This document shows, piece by piece, positions 33,701 to 43,019 of a stretch of DNA of 64,000 nt. Positions within the stretch are counted from its first letter, which is position 1. Each line of letters begins with the position of its first letter. The DNA is from Monarcha castaneiventris obscurior (taxonomy: Eukaryota > Chordata > Aves > Passeriformes > Monarchidae), in the NCBI GenBank assembly GCA_026261815.1, contig JAMPIT010000511.1, positions 744,001 to 808,000 on the forward strand. Direction: 5' to 3'. The notes under the pieces were generated by a model. It ran no database searches. It was not told the origin of the DNA and saw nothing but the letters and a program-made list of their open reading frames with translations. A program made the position numbers and the translations under genes.

Positions 33701-36700
33701 TCACTTCACTTCTGAGCCACTCAGACATAGCTGTGCCAGGGTCTACCCACAGATTCAAGTGCAGGGTTTGCACTTCACCTGTCTTTTCTTCTACTGATTT
33801 TGGAAGTTGAAAGGTAACCCAGACCTAGATCAGTACTGTTAAAAAGCAACCACCTATTTCCATGACTCACTGACATCATGAAACTGCTAGACATTTAAAA
33901 GTCTATTGAAATGAAAATAAAATTTCTGGCAACGGGTATGTATTTCACCTCTTCAGAGCATCCAGCTATGACCAAGACCCCAAAAAGCACCTGTACAGCC
34001 AAACCAGCATGAAAACCTTAATAAAGCTTGAGGCAGGATCATCATAAAACCTGAGTTTCATGATATACAGCAACAACCCCAAAAAAGGATCACTTGCAAC
34101 AACTGTCAGAGGAATTAAAGCAGAGCGCCCTCCTCCAATCCATCTACCCCCCTCACAGCTCAGCAGCACACAATGCTGAGCACTGAGGAGTTTCCATCCA
34201 TTCCAGACACCTCGTACAGCTCACACGATGAGAGGCTGGTTTGCTCTGAAGCTGGTTTAGGCCTGGTAACAACTGTTTTGATGCTGTTATGATCAAAACA
34301 GCTGTTTGGATGCAAGGACAATTTGGATGTTCACCAGCTGAATCACTTCTCACTTTCTGTCTCTGGGTTTGTGAAAATCTGAATTAGGATGGGCAGCACT
34401 GTAAGTGGAAGGAGCATAGAGGGAGTTTTTCCCACACACACAGACCCATCCCTACCTTAATGTCAAGTTTGTGGTTGATGGCCAGGGCAGAGTGCTCCAG
34501 GGCTTTGATGACAGATGCATAGGAGTCAGAAAACTTGGTGTATTTGCCCACGAGTGCAATGGAACATGTTTCAAGTAGACGGTCGTACCTACAGAACACA
34601 CAGGTTATTCCAGCAGTAACAGGAGAGGGATGGGAATCACATTCTGTCCAGCTTTTCAGGGAACAAACAGCTCTGCTCTTCTAAGTCTGTCCAACAGAGC
34701 TGACGACTTTGGAAAGTGACCTTTTATAATAATTATGATTTAGAAACATCAAAGCAAGATCAAAACCAAAACAAAGACCGAGGGAAACAGTTGCAGAAAG
34801 CCACATATAAATTAACTCATCTCTCCTGATGATGAAAAGCCATTTTGAGCAGATCCAAACTGCTTTTTCAGGAAGCTGTATTAGATTCAAAGGCTGCAGT
34901 GAACTCCTAGGAGAGGATCAAAGCACAGCTTTGGTGTATGTTTGTACTGCACAGCATCTTCCCACGCTGCTGCTGACTGAGTTCATATCAGCAGCTACAA
35001 ACCCAGAAAGCATTTCTGGAGTCCTAAGGCTGTGCTGCCTACATTTTCAATCCCCAGCACCTGGCAGCACGGGATTCACACAGCATTCCTGGCTATAGCC
35101 AAGAGTTTGTTTAAAGGTTCTCTCAGAATTGCTAAATACCTTCAGCCCAGACCAAGGGCTTTCCCCATCAAAAAGAAATGTTACTGACAGGGCTGGCTTG
35201 TGTCAGGCACACAAATAAAGCATCTAGATCTTGAAATGTCTTAATTTTTTACAAGAATAAACATACTTAAGGCTTCAGTTGACACTCAAGTCCTTTCTGA
35301 AAAGACTCTATTCACTATTTCCCCATGAACATTGAGTCTATTCCTCACAAGACAAAACCCCAGTGTCCAAGGAGTCTCATAACAGGGACCAAACACCTGT
35401 CTTACTTGCCTGAAAGCACACTCCAAAGTACCTTTGATTGACACTCCTGACACCTCCATCTAGCTACAAAAGGATTTCAACACTTCTTAATGTTACTGAG
35501 AGGTTTTTTTTATAAAAAGGGAGGGCAGGGCTGTCCAGCTTGTAATTACTTCAAGCTGGGTTTGACACAGACAGTACACTTCCAACACAAGATAAGGATC
35601 TCACTAAAGTTTATCTCACAAGATTTTATGGAAGAAGGCTGAGGGAATTGGGGTGGTTCAGCCTGAAGAAGAAAAAGCTCCAGGGAGAGCAGCCTTCCAA
35701 TAAGAGGATTTATGAGAAACATGGGGACAGACTTTTTAGTAGAGTCTGTTATGCCAGGACAAGGGGTGATGGTTTTAATCTAAGAGGGGAGATTTAGGCT
35801 AGATATAAGGATGAAATTTTGTACAATGAGAGTGGTGAGGCACTGGCACAGGTTGTCTACAGCAGCTGTGGATCCCTCACCCCTAGAAACATTCAAGGTT
35901 TGGATGGGGCTCTGAGCAAAAGGAAAAAACAATGTGAGCATGTTAGAACACTCAAGAAGAGGAAATAACACTCATCATCTCACACAACCAACAACCAAGA
36001 AGATGAACCAATCCTGAAGGGTGTTGCAGTGTGCCCAGCAATGCAGCTCACCTGTCAGCCATCTCCTTCCACTTCATGAGCATCCTCCTGGGCTGCCTCT
36101 CAATGGGAAGGTCCAGCCTGTGCCTGAAGTAGTCCACGACTCCCTGCTCCTCTAACAACAGAGGAACCCGGTAGATAGAGGAGACATCATGAACACAAAT
36201 AACCTGTTCATAAAATAAGGGTATCATTAAAACACAGGCATCCAGTGCCCATACAACCATCTTTACTCAGATATTCAGTGTTCCTGTCTCTAGCAGAAAA
36301 CCACATGACCACCTAAACTTCCAGGCAGTAATGTGTTGAATAACGTAACATATCAATAGCTTAACACTGGTTTCCTTATGCTTGAAAAGGCCATTCTTCA
36401 GTACTTCCAAGGCATTACTGCTCCCTGGAGCCCTTGGGAAGGGCTATAACACACTAACCCAGCAGCAGGAAAGTCAGCTGCCCAGCACATTATGTGAGCA
36501 GCACACAGCAAAGTTCAAAGAACTTTGTTTGTCTCCAGGGAGACTCCTGTGATACAGAATCCCAAGAGAAGCTACAGTCAAACTGCCATAGGCACAGCTT
36601 TCCCCTGCCCACCACTGTCCCTCCTAATCAGGGTTCCCATCTGATTGAAACCCAGGGAAATCTGTGATCCCAATACAGCAATACACTTTACAGGGTGACC

Positions 36701-39700
36701 GTAATCAAATTTAGGATTAAACAATTATGAGCAAAGAATTCTTAGGTCAATGAGGAAAATCTACATCAACAGTTCTAGTTCACTGAAATGGGAACAGATG
36801 GCTCAGGACAACTGTCACCTGTCCATTAATAATGAAGCTGTACTTTAAGGATCCAAAACACACTGGCACAACTTTTTAAAATCCTTATTTCTACTGACTC
36901 AACTGCAAGCAGAGTTCAACATTGCAACAGTCAAACCTCCTTGGCTGCACATTTTCCTCTTTTACACTCAGTGCTGTTTACTTCTCAATCCAAGTGCAAC
37001 TGCAGTCAGAGCAACAACTACATAGAACTGCATTAAACTTCCTGGAAAAGGACAAGAGCCAACTTATTTTGAATTCCTGGCCAACAAGAGGTAGATATTT
37101 TACTGATGACACATCAACATTACTGCCAGCAGTGCAGTGCTTGAAACTGCAGTACTCAAGTTTGGTCTTGTTGTAGAGCAAATTAATAAAAATTGCTTGA
37201 CAGAACCTGGGACTGTGAAGTGATACTCAGTCCTTCACAAAAAGACAACATTTTACAAGCTCCAGCTGGATTGGAAAGTGCTAACATTCAGCCTACATAC
37301 TTTTTACTATTTTCCAAAGTCCACCTTAGACCGTGTTATGAGTCTCAGTACAGAAAGAATCATGTTGACATGGAATTTGTGCGTATCACAACTTTCAAGT
37401 GGAGCAATGTTTCTCCCAAACACCATTTCAACCTCTCTGTGCATTCTCTCCTCAAGAAACCTTGGGCAGAAAAATAATATTGTGAAAAGAGCAGTGTATG
37501 AAATACAGTCATATATCCATTAAACCTAGTTTGGGACAATTCTTTCACCTCTAAGTACTGGAAAATCTCATTCTTCTATGTTCACAGAAGAATTATGGAA
37601 GTATAATTAAGGTAAAAACAGTGATTCAGGAATCACCTTTGATTCCATAGGATTATCTAAGCTTACACCAACTACCTTACAAGAAAGCCTGGCTGCTGGC
37701 GCAAAAAGAATCGGTTTAGCAACAGGTCCATGTGTCAGGAAGGTAGGTAAGACAAAGCAGAAAATGAATTATGCAGCTACCAAAACACAGAGCTAGAACT
37801 GCTGCGCTCAAACAGCTCCAATATTTACTGCAAGGAAGCACAGAGAGCAATCCTTACCTGTTCTGGTTCAACATGACAGAACATGGAAATCTTTTCTTTT
37901 ACTGAGGTATCCAGTGGAGTGGAGCACCTGCAAACAATCTAACAGAGCAGCAACATCAGGGTTGTGATGGAAAACAGAAATACTCAGGCATTCATAAAAC
38001 AGACCTCTAAAAAGGGCTTCTTTGTGCAGTCTCTGTGATTTGAGAAAAAAACCCCACAACTCAGATTTTTTTTCCTTATTTATCACCACTGTACAAGAGC
38101 TCTCAACTGAAGTATTACTTAGACAAGACTGCTCTTGCAACATGCCAGGTTTTTACATTTAAAGCTGTGCAACACAAACCTTACCAGATCTGGTGACAGC
38201 CCGAGACCTCTGAGCTCACGAACACTGTTCTGGGTGGGTTTGGTCTTCTGCTCCCCTGTCGAGCTTGGCTGGTCAGAGAAGAGCAGGAATTGGTGTATGA
38301 GATTGTGATAAGCAGCAATGATTCAGCAGGTTAATTAGGACTCTCACCCACCTTGTAAAAACTTTCACTCAGTTCTTGGACAATCCACATGATCCTCATG
38401 TACCCCATTTTAATCCCCTGGACTGCAAGCAACCAGCAGGAACCCAAGTTCCAATCTGCCCACTGGAGTGCAGGAAGGAGAGGGACAGAGAGCCTAAGGT
38501 TTATCCACTGCTCCCTCCAAATACCCAATATTTTATATTTCTAACTTTTCTCTATAAATCACCTGGCCTAAACAGAAGGGGGAAAAGGGAGAAGAGAACA
38601 AAGATTGATCTGCACTCTGTAATTATCAATTTGCTCTGTCAAATCCAGTTCAGCCTGGCACAGGGAATGCTCATGCTGCATTTCTGCAACTCCCAAGCCT
38701 TTATTACACATTTATATGCGTATATATGCTTTGAAAAGCTCCTGTTCAATTCCTGTGAGACTTTTCAAACACATAATGATATAATCTCTGCATTTTTGCC
38801 AGAAGTTTATATACACAGAAATACAGAAGTAACAACACATAGAGATACAGCATTTCAGAAGCACCTGTTTAGGAAGCAAACTTTGGGCTGAGGAAGTCTC
38901 TGACCACCAACACGTTTTGGGTCCTTACCTGAGGAACCAGACTGACATGAATGTTACAGAAATTCTCTCTTTTGGCTTTGAACTGGAACTGGCGGAAGGC
39001 CTCGATGAAAGGCATGCTCTCGATGTCACCCACCGTGCCCCCGAGCTGGGAACGCACAGACAGAGGGAATTAAAATGACTGCCAAAACAGCACCTGGTGA
39101 AGTTGTACACTAAAGACATAAAAATACATGTAGCAACACACGAACATCTCCCCAGCACATTCCTCTGATTGCCTAAAGGAGCATCAACACTAACAGCATG
39201 CTCCTGAGGGGCAGCACCAGTCTCTGCTATGACCCAGGACAGGACCCCAGGGAATGGCTGGAGCTGGGCCAGGGCAGGCTCAGGCTGGAGATGAGGGAAA
39301 GGTTCTTCCCCCAGAGGATGCTGGGCACTGCCCAGGCTCCCCAGGGAAGGGGCACGGCCCCGAGGCTGCCAGAGCTCCAGGAGCGTTTGGGCAGCGCTGC
39401 CAGGGATGCCCAGGGTGGGGTTGTTGGGGTGTCTGGGCAGGGCCTGGGGCTGGACTTGACAATCCTTGAGGGTACCTTCCAGCTCAGGGTATTCTGTGAT
39501 TCTATTCCATGCGAAGCACCGGGATTTGCCGGCTGTATGCACTACTTCCACAGCCTCCAATCTATTCCAGGTACTATTCTACCTTCACCATCTCCCCATA
39601 AATCAAAAATCCACAAGAAAAACAGCTTTTCGTATGGGGAGCACCTCTCCAGAAACATCAGCTTTACCTCTATTTTCTCTTCAGGGAAAATTATGATTTA

Positions 39701-42123
39701 TGAATATTAGATGGCACTGAGAAGCGAAATTTCTGTTAAGTTTTAGGAATTATATAGAGTGGACACATGCAGGAACAGAGACAAGACAATACTTGGAGAC
39801 TCCCAGGCCCTGTCAGACAGTGCCTCCTCGGTACTTCAGATCTGGGCTTGTGATGCTGGCACAGAAATTGGCACCCAAGCTGCAGGCAGAGTCCAAGTCA
39901 CCATGACCTGGGCTCTGTGACAAGCTCCCTCTCCTGTGTTAGCATATCCCAGCAGCCAGCTCAGCAGCGTCAGAGCCTTCGCCCTGCTCCGTCTCTTTGG
40001 CAGCAGAATGTTCCATAAACACACTGAAAACTGCCACCACTAACTTGTGCCACTGCCTGTCACATGTCTGTGCTTGAACTGGTCACTTCAAGGCTCCTTT
40101 TACTGCTGAGGAGGAAAGACAACTGTTTCCAGAGTGGGATTTACCTGCCCTCCCTCCATCCACCAAGGAAGAAGAAGGCACAGCAGGAGTAACTCAGACT
40201 GGCATATTAAGTTACAAGAGCTAAAAAATTCATTCTGTAGGTTAATTCATAGAACATCCTGAGCTGGAAGGGACCCACAGGGATCATCCAGTCCAATCCT
40301 GGTCCTGCCCAGACACCCCAACAACCCCACCCTGGGCATCCCTGGCAGCGCTGCCCAAACGCTCCTGGAGCTCTGGCAGCCTCGGGGCCGTGCCCATTCC
40401 CTGGGGAGCCTGGGCAGTGCCCAGCATCCTCTGGGGGAAGAACCTTTCCCTCATCTCCAGCCTGAGCCTGCCCTGGCCCAGCTCCAACCATTCCCTGGGG
40501 TCCTGTGGGGCTGCTCCTCATGAGGCAGCCGCACTTTGCAATTCAGAGGAATAGAGTAAGTGAAGTTAACAAGGGGAATTTTTAACCCATTCAAAAACAT
40601 GCAAGCTGAACATTTCTGTAAAGAAATATGCAACATATGCCTATAGATCAGTTTACGGCATACAAGAAACAAAACCATTACTTTTTAAAGGTTACAAACC
40701 TCAATCACACAAACTTGGGGTTCGATCCCATCTTCATCCACAGGAATCCGTGCCTGCCTCATTACCCATTCCTGTATGGCATCTGTGATGTGGGGAACAA
40801 CTGGAAAAGAAACCCAGGCAAGGGTTAAAGCACCCCCACGTTTCTCCCCCTTAACTCATTACAGAGCAAATTACTGACAATCACTTGCCAGTGCTTCCCA
40901 TAGGGCTTGAGCAGAAATTTGTGTCTTTAAAGAACTATGCATTTTTGAAGTGATTATTCTTGGCTGTGATTTTCAAGTGCCTTGGCAGGAAATGGAACCC
41001 TGCCTCAATTTAAACACATGTAAGCAACGTTTCCTTTAAGCTGAAAGATTTAAGCACAAACTGTTCTTTGCTCTAAGCAGAGAGAATTACTCTGTTTTTA
41101 AATGTAAAAGTCCTAATGTCAAGCAACTGTGGAGAATGGTTAAAAAGGGAGGGACTGATCCGATACTCACAAATCCTTTAGGTTTTCTAATGACTTAACA
41201 AAAGCATTAACCATTTTAACCAGCTAACAAGCAACCCCCAAGTGTACTGGTCTGAAGTCTGTCCACTTTCATCACTGGCTACATTAGACAGCTGGATCCA
41301 AGTCCAGCACAGTCCAAACACAAGCAGGATGGTGCAGAGCCTCATGTGAAGATGAAAGACAAAAGCATCCAGCCAGAACTGAAATACAGAATGCATTTGT
41401 AAGCACCAAGAAAGAAGTTTTGCATCACCTTGGACTGTTTTGCCAAGATAATCTCCCTTCCTCTCCTTGTTAATGACATATTGGTAGATCTTCCCAGTGG
41501 TCAGGTTGTTGTCTTTGGTGAGTCGGATATCGAGGAAGCGCTCGTAGTTCCCAAGGTCCAGGTCCACTTCCCCTCCATCATCCAGCACAAACACCTCCCC
41601 TGCACACACAGAAACAGGCATGTGGAAGAGTTCAGTGCAAGGAAACACCTTCCTCGATTGCCACAGCAAGCTTAGGAGTGGCGAATAAAATTAAAAGCCT
41701 TATACAACCGAGAGGACCAGTGCACTGGGGACTGAACCCCTCAAGGCAGCAGCAAGAACAGTCCAGAGCACATCGGCGCTGCGGGCTGGGGGCACAGCAG
41801 CCCCGCCAGCCAGTCCAGAGTGCTGGCAGGCTCAGCCTGCGGGGCCGGCAGGCAGGACCAGGCACAAAGGCTCGTACAACGGAGATGATTCACTGCAACC
41901 CAAGGCAGCCCCGGGGCCACCCGCCAGACGCCGATACCGAGCCCGCGGGGCACTCACCGTGCTCGTACGGGGAGAAGGTGCCGGCGTCGATGTTGATGTA
42001 GGGGTCGATCTTGATGGAGGTGACATGCAGCCCGCACGACTTGAGGATGGTGCCGATGCTGCTGGCGATGATCCCCTTGCCGATGCCCGAGATCACCCCG
42101 CCCGTGACCAGGATGTACTTCAT
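27705..42123 (-). CDS. CTPS1: CTPS1, CTP synthase 1, complete; 17 coding exons, 591 residues
   Basis: CTPS1 converts UTP, ATP and glutamine to CTP, the last step of de novo CTP synthesis, in the cytosol. The 17 exons, listed separately, sum to 1,776 bp, or 591 codons plus stop, exactly the human length. The amidoligase domain starts [17 protein letters not shown] (P-loop Lys16) and includes Asp70 and the [11 protein letters not shown] motif (Glu146-Ser156). The glutamine amidotransferase domain has the PGGFG oxyanion loop (370-374), nucleophile Cys399 in VCLGMQ, and His526/Glu528 in YHPEF. His355, needed for filament assembly in human and fly enzymes, is present in VRYHEAW. The C-tail keeps Ser562 and the cluster Ser568-Ser575, known phosphorylation sites in human. 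All introns are GT-AG and all phases join. There is no damage. Confidence 0.98.
28764..28908 (-). CDS. CTPS1: CTPS1 coding exon 16 (residues 516-563, catalytic His526 and Glu528)
   Basis: It encodes [40 protein letters not shown] and KGCRLSP. YHPEF supplies the His/Glu of the catalytic triad. Ser562 in RLSP is the equivalent of a human phosphosite. Confidence 0.97.
29190..29286 (-). CDS. CTPS1: CTPS1 coding exon 15 (residues 484-515)
   Basis: It encodes [20 protein letters not shown] and [12 protein letters not shown]. The acceptor is GGTTTTCTAG and the donor is GGAAG|GTGAAT. Confidence 0.97.
29371..29426 (-). CDS. CTPS1: CTPS1 coding exon 14 (residues 465-483)
   Basis: A 56-bp small exon encoding [26 protein letters not shown] is strongly conserved across CTP synthases. 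The donor is GAG|GTAAAA. Confidence 0.97.
29664..29760 (-). CDS. CTPS1: CTPS1 coding exon 13 (residues 433-464)
   Basis: It encodes [20 protein letters not shown] and [12 protein letters not shown]. The donor is ATGA|GTAAGG. Confidence 0.97.
29761..30512 (-). other. CTPS1: CTPS1 intron 12 with CR1
   Basis: A 752-bp intron, mostly unique sequence, with a minus-strand CR1 fragment at 30300-30452. Confidence 0.85.
30300..30452 (-). mobile_element. CR1 LINE 3' fragment
   Basis: The plus strand reads TTCCAGTTGGAAGGGACC, CTGCCATGGGTAGGGACACC and CAAGCCCCATCCAGCCTGG. It lies in CTPS1 intron 12 in the same orientation as the gene. Confidence 0.92.
30513..30556 (-). CDS. CTPS1: CTPS1 coding exon 12 (residues 418-432)
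   Basis: A 44-bp small exon encoding [15 protein letters not shown]. The acceptor is GTTACATTGCAG and the donor is GTG|GTGAGT. A CR1 copy lies about 60 bp downstream in the next intron. Confidence 0.96.
30557..31344 (-). other. CTPS1: CTPS1 intron 11
   Basis: A 788-bp intron. I see only short AT-rich stretches. Confidence 0.85.
31345..31407 (-). CDS. CTPS1: CTPS1 coding exon 11 (residues 397-417, catalytic Cys399)
   Basis: The 63 bp encode [20 protein letters not shown]. Cys399 is the nucleophile that attacks glutamine. The acceptor is CCTTCCACAG and the donor is CAAG|GTAATT. Confidence 0.97.
31408..31951 (-). other. CTPS1: CTPS1 intron 10
   Basis: A 544-bp intron. Nothing recognised. Confidence 0.85.
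31952..32046 (-). CDS. CTPS1: CTPS1 coding exon 10 (residues 365-396)
   Basis: It encodes [20 protein letters not shown] through KQKKPFL. PGGFG is the oxyanion-hole loop of the amidotransferase. Confidence 0.97.
32047..32931 (-). other. CTPS1: CTPS1 intron 9
   Basis: An 885-bp intron. Nothing recognised. Confidence 0.85.
32932..33020 (-). CDS. CTPS1: CTPS1 coding exon 9 (residues 336-364)
   Basis: It encodes [20 protein letters not shown] through EAWQKLCGA. It includes His355, the residue needed for filament (cytoophidium) packing in studied animal enzymes. The donor is GCTGA|GTAAGT. Confidence 0.97.
33021..34455 (-). other. CTPS1: CTPS1 intron 8
   Basis: A 1.4-kb intron with a TTG microsatellite at 33585-33605. 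No other element recognised. Confidence 0.85.
33585..33605 (+). repeat. (TTG)7 microsatellite
   Basis: Seven consecutive TTG units flanked by T runs; on the CTPS1 strand this is a CAA repeat. Confidence 0.95.
34456..34588 (-). CDS. CTPS1: CTPS1 coding exon 8 (residues 292-335)
   Basis: It encodes [20 protein letters not shown] through [10 protein letters not shown]. This begins the class I glutamine amidotransferase domain (IALVGKY is its first strand). Confidence 0.97.
34589..36051 (-). other. CTPS1: CTPS1 intron 7 with old CR1
   Basis: A 1.46-kb intron that contains an antisense CR1-like fragment at about 35640-35915. Confidence 0.85.
35640..35915 (+). mobile_element. CR1-like LINE 3' fragment (diverged)
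   Basis: Typical older CR1 phrases in sense order: GGTTCAGCCTGAAGAAGAAA, ATGCCAGGACAAGGGGTGAT, TTTAGGCTAGATATAAGGAT and GTGAGGCACTGGCACAGG. The last part of the 3' tail is missing or decayed. It lies opposite to CTPS1. Confidence 0.82.
36052..36203 (-). CDS. CTPS1: CTPS1 coding exon 7 (residues 241-291)
   Basis: It encodes [39 protein letters not shown] and [11 protein letters not shown]. This is the end of the amidoligase domain and the start of the linker. Confidence 0.97.
36204..37857 (-). other. CTPS1: CTPS1 intron 6
   Basis: A 1.65-kb AT-rich intron, the longest of the gene. Nothing recognised. Confidence 0.85.
37858..37938 (-). CDS. CTPS1: CTPS1 coding exon 6 (residues 214-240)
   Basis: It encodes [20 protein letters not shown] through VEPEQ. 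The acceptor is GCTCTGTTAG. A second AG (TTTGCAG) lies 11 bases inside the exon. The outer site is chosen because it restores the conserved VCRCS and the 591-residue length. Confidence 0.96.
38185..38268 (-). CDS. CTPS1: CTPS1 coding exon 5 (residues 186-213)
   Basis: It encodes [19 protein letters not shown] through GLGLSPDL. It contains KTKPTQNSV, the conserved loop linked to UTP/CTP binding in the family. It has codon boundaries at both ends; the donor is CTG|GTAAGG. Confidence 0.97.
38269..38928 (-). other. CTPS1: CTPS1 intron 4
   Basis: A 660-bp intron. Nothing recognised. Confidence 0.85.
38929..39045 (-). CDS. CTPS1: CTPS1 coding exon 4 (residues 147-185)
   Basis: It encodes [20 protein letters not shown] through NIHVSLVPQ. 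The GGTVGDIES motif is a signature of the synthetase active site. Both exon ends fall on codon boundaries. Confidence 0.97.
39195..39507 (+). mobile_element. CR1 LINE 3' end, left arm of an inverted pair
   Basis: Sense CR1: GGGAATGGCTGGAGCTGGGC, GGAAAGGTTCTTCCCCCAGA, GTTTGGGCAGCGCTGCCAGG, then CCTTCCAGCTCAGGGTATTC and the tail TGTGATTCTATT. It is well preserved and antisense to CTPS1. Confidence 0.9.
40246..40530 (-). mobile_element. CR1 LINE 3' end, right arm of an inverted pair
   Basis: Reverse complement of the same subfamily: it begins TCATAGAACATCCTGAGCTG and includes GAACCTTTCCCTCATCTCC. Over about 200 bp it matches the copy at 39195 with only about two differences. Confidence 0.9.
40700..40800 (-). 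CDS. CTPS1: CTPS1 coding exon 3 (residues 113-146)
   Basis: It encodes [16 protein letters not shown] through [10 protein letters not shown]. The acceptor is TTTTCCAG and the donor is GAG|GTTTGT. Confidence 0.97.
40801..41428 (-). other. CTPS1: CTPS1 intron 2
   Basis: A 628-bp intron. Nothing recognised. Confidence 0.85.
41429..41599 (-). CDS. CTPS1: CTPS1 coding exon 2 (residues 56-112)
   Basis: It encodes [20 protein letters not shown] through [10 protein letters not shown]. It contains Asp70, the equivalent of the Mg-binding Asp72 of the bacterial enzyme. The acceptor is GTGTGTGCAG and the donor is CAAG|GTGATG. Confidence 0.97.
41600..41957 (-). other. CTPS1: CTPS1 intron 1 (between coding exons 1 and 2)
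   Basis: A 358-bp intron, GC-rich toward the promoter side. Nothing else recognised. Confidence 0.85.
41958..42123 (-). CDS. CTPS1: CTPS1 coding exon 1 (residues 1-55 plus one base)
   Basis: The start ATG is at 42123-42121. It encodes [20 protein letters not shown] through [13 protein letters not shown], the ATP-binding P-loop region. The donor is CACG|GTGAGT. The start gives the exact length and sequence of the family's N terminus. The exon lies in a CpG island. Confidence 0.97.
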
Positions 42124-42134
42124 CTGCCCCGCGC
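42124..42134 (-). other. CTPS1: CTPS1 5' UTR, second segment (inferred)
   Basis: Upstream of the ATG the minus strand reads TCGCGTCCAG then GCGCGGGGCAG. Either AG could be the acceptor for a non-coding first exon; the outer one leaves an 11-base leader before the ATG. Confidence 0.45.
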
Positions 42135-42412
42135 CTGGACGCGACAGACACCAGCACCGCCTCACCGCGGGCTCTGAGAGGAGGACGCGCCCCGGGCCCT
42201 GACATTCCTGACAAGGGCCCCCAGGATGTTCCCCCGCCCGCCGCTGAGGGCCGGTCCCCTCCCCGCTCCTCCCGCCACAAATTCCCGCCACTGCCGCGCG
42301 GAACCCCGGGCGCGCCGCCCGCCTGCCCCCGCCAGGCCCGCGGGGTCCGCGTGGTCCCGCTCTGCCTCCCCCCCCCCCGGGCTGCCCGGATGGTCCCGCC
42401 CGCCGCCCTCAC

Positions 42413-42530
42413 CTGTGGCCGCCGGGCGCGCGGACGGCGCGCGCGCGGGGGGAGCGGGCGGGAGATGCGGAGCGCGCGCGGCGCCGCTCCCGGCCGGCTC
42501 GGCTGGGAACCGCATGAGGCCCAGCTGCCC
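42413..42530 (-). other. CTPS1: CTPS1 non-coding first exon (inferred)
   Basis: A strong donor on the minus strand, GGCCACAG|GTGAGG, ends at 42413 inside the CpG island. Human CTPS1 has a non-coding first exon, so this fits. The 5' limit is not defined by the sequence. Confidence 0.5.
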
Positions 42531-42714
42531 CTCTGCGGCTGCGCGGGGCGGGGCGGGGGCGGGCCCAGCGCCAGCGAGCGGGGGCGTGGCCGGATCCCGA
42601 GATAGCCCCGCCCTCTGCCCCGCCCCGGCCGCCTCAGCGCCTCACGGAGAGCGGGGGCCGGGGGGTGCTGTGGCTCCGCGGTAGCTGCAGCGTCAGCACT
42701 GAGCCGTGTTCCCT

Positions 42715-43019
42715 AGTGCCACATCCACACCTTTCCTGAACCCTTCCAGGGATGCGGATCCCACCACTGCCCCGAACAGCTGTGCCAGGGCTGGACAATC
42801 CTTTCAGTGAAGAAATTTCCCAAATACCCAGCCTGAGCCTCCCCTGGCCCAGCCTGAGGCCGTTCCCTCTCCTCCTGTCCCTGTTCCCTGCGAGCCGAGC
42901 CCGACCCCCCCCGGCTGCCCGCTCCTGTCAGGGACTTGTGCACAGCCACAAGGTCCCCCCGGAGCCTCCTTTTCTCCACGCTGAGCCCCCTTCTCAGCTT
43001 TCTCAGCTGCGCCTGAGGT
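42715..43019 (-). mobile_element. CR1-like LINE 3' fragment next to the CTPS1 promoter
   Basis: The plus strand reads CCTAGTGCCACATCCACACC, CCTTCCAGGGATGCGGATCC, ACAATCCTTTCAGTGAAGAA, CCTGAGGCCGTTCCCTCTCC and ACAAGGTCCCCCCGGAGCCT. This is the reverse complement of a mid-3' CR1 segment that lacks the terminal tail. Confidence 0.85.

Larger units (their letters stand above)
39046..40699 (-). other. CTPS1: CTPS1 intron 3 with inverted CR1 pair
   Basis: A 1.65-kb intron that carries two closely related CR1 copies in opposite orientation (39195-39507 and 40246-40530), separated by about 740 bp of unique sequence. Confidence 0.9.
42000..42700 (-). promoter_or_regulatory. CTPS1: CTPS1 CpG-island promoter
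   Basis: This block is very rich in CpG (for example repeated CGCG at 42425-42485) and has no TATA box. Several GC boxes (GGGGCGGGG or CCCCGCCC) cluster at 42540-42630, which places transcription initiation near 42480-42560, directed leftward. This is the usual architecture of a housekeeping gene promoter. Confidence 0.8.

Noticed and set aside
37858..37927. CTPS1 exon 6 starting at the inner CAG acceptor
   Set aside because: It would drop the conserved IVCR residues and break the frame with exon 5; the outer TTAG site gives the exact family length.
42226..42684. 152-codon Ala/Pro/Arg-rich open frame in the CpG island
   Set aside because: GC-rich promoter DNA lacks stop codons by composition; no protein family resemblance.
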